In this document: piece by piece, positions 59,114 through 64,000 of the stretch | How positions within the stretch are numbered: position 1 is the stretch's first letter | Layout of the letters: every line of letters starts with the position of its first letter | DNA from: Reticulascus tulasneorum | Lineage: Eukaryota > Ascomycota > Sordariomycetes > Glomerellales > Reticulascaceae | Direction: 5' to 3' | Length of the DNA: 64,000 bases | Assembly: GCA_001557505.1 (NCBI GenBank) | Contig: LSAX01000008.1 | Span: 2,418,001 to 2,482,000 of the forward strand | Position numbers and translations under genes: made by a program | Notes under the pieces: generated by a model | The model's database searches: none | The model's input: the letters and a program-made list of their open reading frames with translations, nothing else | What the model was told of the DNA's origin: nothing

Positions 59114-60345
59114 TGCGGCCGCAGCGTCAGATGCTTCGCCGTAGGGCTTTGGCTGGAGAGCAGCCAGATTGATAGCTGCGATGCAGTGACGCAATGGGCG
59201 AGGACGCTAGGTCAAGATGCTATCTGGAAGCCACTGGCTAACTGTGCCAGGTAGGCGATGGCCGTGATCGTCGATGGGTCTATCCGGGCTAGAGAGGTGA
59301 AGGCGACACGCGGTGGTGGGAAGAGCAATTTTGGACAATGCTGTTGCTCGGTCTTAAGGCGATGGGAAGCTATAGAGGCTTCGTTGCTAGTCGTTTCGCG
59401 ACTGCTTTTGCTGCCAACGACCAATTGTCGAGGTAGGAAGGACCGACAGCCAGGAAAAATTTCGATGGCCCTGCGGACTCGGAGACCGAACAGCGCCACT
59501 GCGAAGTGTAACGGACTAGCGAGGAATACATCGGCCCCCACTAACGCGCAGGAACCTAAGGCCGAGGCCAAAACCCTCCACACAATTGATGGTGGTCCTA
59601 CAGGGCGTTCATTACCATATTTACAGAGGTATCTCTAGGTAGATAAATTGGTCAGTACCTACCATCTACCCGGGCCAAAGCTACCATTTAGGTACCTTGC
59701 TCTCACCTTAACTTCATTACGCCGCACGAGCCACAGGGAAATTACAGTCCAGGTAAGGTAGTGAATTAGGACTGACACCATGAATGCCCGTCGGGTTGTG
59801 AACGTCATGACAACAGCCCCCGAAGGAACCTGGGACCCATGTCACCCAGCTTACCTACTTCCATCCGTAGCTCATGATTACTACGACTTGTAGAGACTGG
59901 CGGATCATGAAGGATTTTTGGTCATGAATACGAATGCACAATTCCAGCAAGCCTGCCACTCAACCATTCTAAGCCCACGACTTGAAGCCAAATTAGGCAA
60001 TAATGCTCGATTGCGTGTACAAACGGGCGAATAAAACCTTACGTAGTATATTCCTTCCATGATCAAGATCACACACGATGCGAAGAATTGCCACTGTTGG
60101 CAACCACAAGCCTTGATTGCAGGCCAAACCTTCAATCAGCTGATCTGCCCAACGTCTCGGCGTGTCACGAGAACCGCACATCACGATACATTTGCTACCA
60201 ATCGATATACCCGCTGGTGTATGAAAGATGCTTCTTGTGTCGCATCGTGGTCTTCGAATGCCAAGTTTATCCTTCCTAAAGAACGCCGATGATTCCACCA
60301 AAGTGCCCGTTACAATGTAAACCCCTTGCCGGCTCTAGCATACTA
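59114..60345. other. intergenic between mitoferrin and ATG9
   Basis: Both genes run leftward, so this holds the 3' end of ATG9 and the mitoferrin promoter. ORFs up to 126 codons exist without motifs. Short TACCT/AGGTA motifs occur around 59630-59760. Confidence 0.35.
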
Positions 60346-63223
60346 TTACAACACCCCACCGGGTCTGTGGTTTCGATGAGCCTGCTGGAACTGATAGATA
60401 AGCCCCAACACGCCTGCGTCCTGGCCGCCATTGTTTGCTCCGCTGTTCTCTCGACTGAGTGTCTTCGTGGGTGAAGTTTCCCACACAGATTCTCCCAGCG
60501 GCCCGCCACTCTCGTATACGTCATCTTCGTCATGAACCTGGGAGTGCAGTCTCTGGTCAATGCCATCTTCGAGGGACTCCTCTATAATATCTCCCTTGCC
60601 CGGATAACCAGCACGTGGTTGTCGAGACCGGTGAATGCTTCTGACTCCGAAACTTACCGCCGATGGTTGATGGTGCGGATCAAGAAGCATCGAGGCCATT
60701 GGCGATGGCTGGGCCACTGACGGCCCGAAGCGTGGTGTTCGAACTGTTTGGGCATGGCCGCCAGGCGCCCGGCTCCTCGCTCTGTCATTCCGAACTATCC
60801 GAGACCCGTGCATTTCTGCCGCGAGAGTTGGGGAGTTAAGACCGGGAAACGCCGGGGGTGGGTGGAATTGGTGACGCATGCCGGGAGGGAAATGACCTGG
60901 TATGCCTGTTTTTGGGTTGATAACATAGTTGTCAAGAAATCCATAGTATGAAGCAGCCATCTTTCCATGTTTTGTAGAGTAATAATCCTCCCGGACATCA
61001 GGAGCTCCAGCCTGCTGCTTCGCGTTCCCAACACCCTTCTTGAAATCGAAGACGGCGAATGAGCAGACATATCCAAGCCCATCAACGTGGATGGTGAACT
61101 CTCGGAAGAAATCGATGATGTGATCGCTGCACTTTGGTGCTGAGGTGAGCAGTGCCAGGGAGGCGGTTAATATACCCGCAATTTCCTCGAGTAAAATAAT
61201 GAACTTGGGCTTATACAGTTCCGAGAACTCTCGCTTGACGTCGAAACTATGAAGCCGGCCCTCCCAGTGGTCTGGCATATAGTGCGTATAATCGATGACA
61301 TTCCTCAACGCGTATTCCGGATCAAATACAGACGTTTCCTCTGAGATTTGGCCCCTGGCGAAGGCCCAGATCGGAAGGAAGATGCCAATATAGAACAAAG
61401 CTGTCCTATCTTTTGTGATTTCGAAGCCGAGAAACAACTCGGGGTCCAGGACGGAGGCTACTGCCAAAACGGAAGTAATGGCGCCCGCAATAAACGCGAC
61501 GGATCTCGCCATCTGTTCAGTAAGCCGCTTCGGAAACTGATCGACATAACGAGTTGCAAAGGGATACGACATGTTAATGCGCTCTTGAAACAGATGCGGA
61601 AGTTCGTTGAATTCCCTAAACTTCCATTCGGCCAGGGGTGTGTATCTTCGGGCGCCTATCGCAGCGGAAGGATCTTTTTGATATTCCTATAGCACATTAT
61701 TATCGTGTTATCCCTTTACAGTGAGCAATAAATAGAATCTGTGCGACGTACATTATAGTATGTTAGAAAGTGAACGATGATAAGATATGCAACAATGAAG
61801 GGGGAGAAGAGGAGGTTCAGCACGCCGGCAAAGATAAATCTATGCTTCAGCTTGAGGCTGAGCAAGCCTCGGCGGTCCGCTTTCAAAAACTCTTGGGTAA
61901 CTTGCCCGACATCGTTAAAGACAAAGTCAAGAATGCTGAAGTGCAGATACCACTCGAGAGTCCGGGAGAAGAATAAACGCTTTCGCATAAACGGGATCGG
62001 CAGGGTTAGGTCGAGGACATCTTTGTTCATCATGGCAATAAGATAATTGTCTCTTCGCATTAGGCGGTTGGCGATATCGTGGGCATCAAGCCTCTCCTTA
62101 GACTGACTCCCGAGCCATCGTCGTTGTGCTGCAGTCATATTTGTGGCGGTCCTAGGGTTCGCATCGCGCAGAGCCATGATCCGAGCGACAATATCCTGCC
62201 ACGATACCGTCTGCATATCCTGCTCCGGGATATCGAGAAGGTGTACGTAGAAGCTCCGGATATGAGACAGCCGTCGAATATCCACCACAAACTGAACCGA
62301 TTTCCAGATGAAGTAGAAGACGTACAGCCACAATCCCAGATTCCAGATGAATGGCATCTTCTTGGTGCATTGCGGGACAACCACCTCATGCAAGGTTTTA
62401 CTTCGTGGTATCTTGGAATAGTCGACACATTGTGTAAGGAAGGTCAAAAATACTGCAAAAAACGTCGATTCCCTGCAGATTCGTCAGCTAAACCTCTCCG
62501 CTCTAGAAATGATTGACATGGGGTGGCCTACACCAAGTGCAAAGCCCTTTCGCACATTATGCACCAGAACCCGCCCCCTTGAAAGTAATGGTAAACATCC
62601 CTGATAAAGTTGTCCAGATTTGAGACGTTAACCCATCTCCAGAGAGCCTTCTCTCTTGGGCTGCCGGATACCACCCCACCAACAAAGGAGGTCGCCTGTG
62701 ACTTATTTGACCCAAATGTATCGTCACGATGTAGCTTTTGTTGGTTTTGGGCCGTTTCCCACTGCCCCTGGGATCTTCTTGTAGATGGACCGGGAATCGC
62801 TGCCTGCCGCGCAGAGGGGACGCGCTTTCGGCGTTGTCCGCTTTTCGTAGAGGTTTCAGCTTCGTGTGGCTCAACTAACAGAGATGCCGGAACGTCATTG
62901 TCGCCATCATCATCCCGGAGCAGCCAACGGGATGAGGGCTCTCTCTGGGACTGGGCGTGGATGTTACCCTGGCTAGGTCCTCCCCTGCCCCCTTTATAGT
63001 TGGCCGTACTATCGACAGTAAGATGGCTGTCATCAGCGGCTAGACCCTCGGCGTGATCCAAGTCATAATCATGAAACTGCTCTTTTAAGTTCTCCTCGTC
63101 CAAGTTCATGCCAGCGTTATCTTCAACATCGTTATCGTCGTCGACGCCCCCTCTCAGCTCCTCGTAGAAGGACCTCGTACCCCTTGATGGCGGTGTAAGA
63201 CGCGAGAAGATGTTGGATGCCAT
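60346..63223 (-). CDS. ATG9: autophagy protein ATG9, lipid scramblase
   Basis: Multispanning protein of Golgi-derived vesicles that scrambles lipids and seeds the phagophore with Atg2 and Atg18. Three exons on the minus strand: 63223-62532, 62472-61752, 61686-60346, giving 917 aa. The disordered acidic N-terminus begins MASNIFSRLTPPSRGTRSFY. The core starts near residue 205 (WRWVNVSNLDNFIRDVYHYF), continues GGGFWCIMCERALHLV, FLTQCVDYSKIP and AHDIANRLMRRDNYLIAM, then FPKRLTEQMARSVAFIAG and CSDHIIDFFREFTIHVDGLGYVC, written here only as landmarks. The C-terminal third is Pro/Ser/His-rich and variable. Exon junction 1 uses GGT|GTAGGC, which restores HLVESTFFAVFLTFLTQC. Lengths and phases agree. 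Confidence 0.95.
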
Positions 63224-64000
63224 AGCTGCGAGCAGGATTACACGTTGTGTGCGGGGAAGGCGAAGACCAAGGACTAATCGACCATAGCGAGGAGATAATG
63301 CCCAGCCGGGGACTCAGTGGCTTGCTTCCATATGAACTACGACGGCGTAGTGGATAGTGCAAGACGGCGGCGTTGGACAAACTATAAGCCAGTCAGAGTG
63401 TTATTCCACTTCTTGCGGTATCAGTCAAGGCCATAAATACAAAGCGCAGCTGGGCAGTAGACACCTGGCACTGAAAGAGGGAGGTCATCTGATGCCGGGT
63501 GCGATCATGTGGACAGCATCAGGAAGGTTGCGACCCTATCTACCTAGCAAACTAGCCTGCGCCGTAGAATGATATGGACCGGTGGATGTTCAACCAGATG
63601 AGAAGAAAACCGTAGACTCACAGATGCGCAAGGAGACGCTCTCAATACCAAATCTAGCGTTGGGTGGCCGATCGTCCGTAGGCAGCACTGTGTAGGACTG
63701 AAGTCCCGATTTCCTCATTGGGTGGCAGGTCCCCTACATATGACGTCCCAGGGCGGTGAAGCGAATTTGGCCGGATCTATTCCTGGTCACCGCCCAAGAG
63801 TGGAGCCACAATTTCATGAACCGCCCAGTCGGACACAACTATTCTCATAGTTATTAGTACATGATGAGTTCAAATACAGAATGCAACTCCTGCCAAATAA
63901 TCTGTACTAACAACCCAAAACACCAAGGTACTTCAAAGTGAATGAGGCGGCTAGCCCCTAAACACTGAAGTCAGTCCATATACTTGTGGATTTCATTACC
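63224..64000. other. 5' flank of ATG9
   Basis: Promoter and leader of ATG9 at the right edge. No gene, RNA or repeat is visible; a short 71-codon frame at 63357-63572 has no support. Confidence 0.4.

Overview
This is a gene-dense stretch of nuclear DNA from a filamentous ascomycete, most likely a Sordariomycete and possibly Hypocreales. I infer this from short 50-150 bp introns (GT...AG, often with CTAAC-type branch sites), roughly 50-55% GC coding regions, long CT-rich leaders, and lineage-typical genes: a multi-exon fungal subtilase, a delta-8 sphingolipid desaturase with a cytochrome b5 domain, an augmin (HAUS1) subunit and a TPR/J-domain co-chaperone. I see no tRNA, rRNA, CRISPR, operon or intact transposon. 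Exon boundaries were read from splice sites, reading-frame phase and protein continuity; every spliced model given here sums to a multiple of three.

Layout, left to right. 0.3-8.2 kb: pyruvate decarboxylase (+), a 2.4-kb gap, then a 12-exon secreted S8 protease (+). 9.0-10.3 kb: TAN1 tRNA-acetylation adaptor (+). 10.3-15 kb: a gene-free tract with G runs and a CT-rich leader before an aminoglycoside-phosphotransferase-like pseudokinase (+). 16.7-24.6 kb: ecdysoneless homologue (-), SMC6 (+), COQ9 (-). 24.6-30.9 kb: the largest gene-free tract. 30.9-33.8 kb: a Gbp2/Hrb1-type three-RRM protein (+) with tiny exons. 35-39.3 kb: a 78-aa Cys-rich protein (+), SRP14 (-) and SGD1/NOM1 (+), the last two divergent. 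40-45.4 kb: dihydrolipoyl dehydrogenase (+), a 129-aa unrecognised three-exon gene (-), sphingolipid desaturase (+). 46.9-55.6 kb: a 62-aa hydrophilic protein (+), VAC14 (+), HAUS1 (-), DNJ1 (+). 56.4-63.2 kb: a 200-aa secreted unknown (+), mitoferrin (-), ATG9 (-).

Most genes are core housekeeping functions: central carbon metabolism (pyruvate decarboxylase and the E3 of the pyruvate and 2-oxoglutarate dehydrogenase complexes), mitochondria (COQ9, mitoferrin, E3), RNA and ribosome biology (TAN1, GBP2-like, SGD1, ECD), the secretory pathway (SRP14, DNJ1), membrane traffic (VAC14, ATG9) and chromosome or spindle maintenance (SMC6, HAUS1). They do not form a biosynthetic cluster. The novelty is in small or odd genes: the pseudokinase with an expanding acidic insert, the 129-aa orphan, the Cys-rich 78-aa protein, the 200-aa secreted protein, two GC-AG introns, and the micro-exons of the RNA-binding gene.
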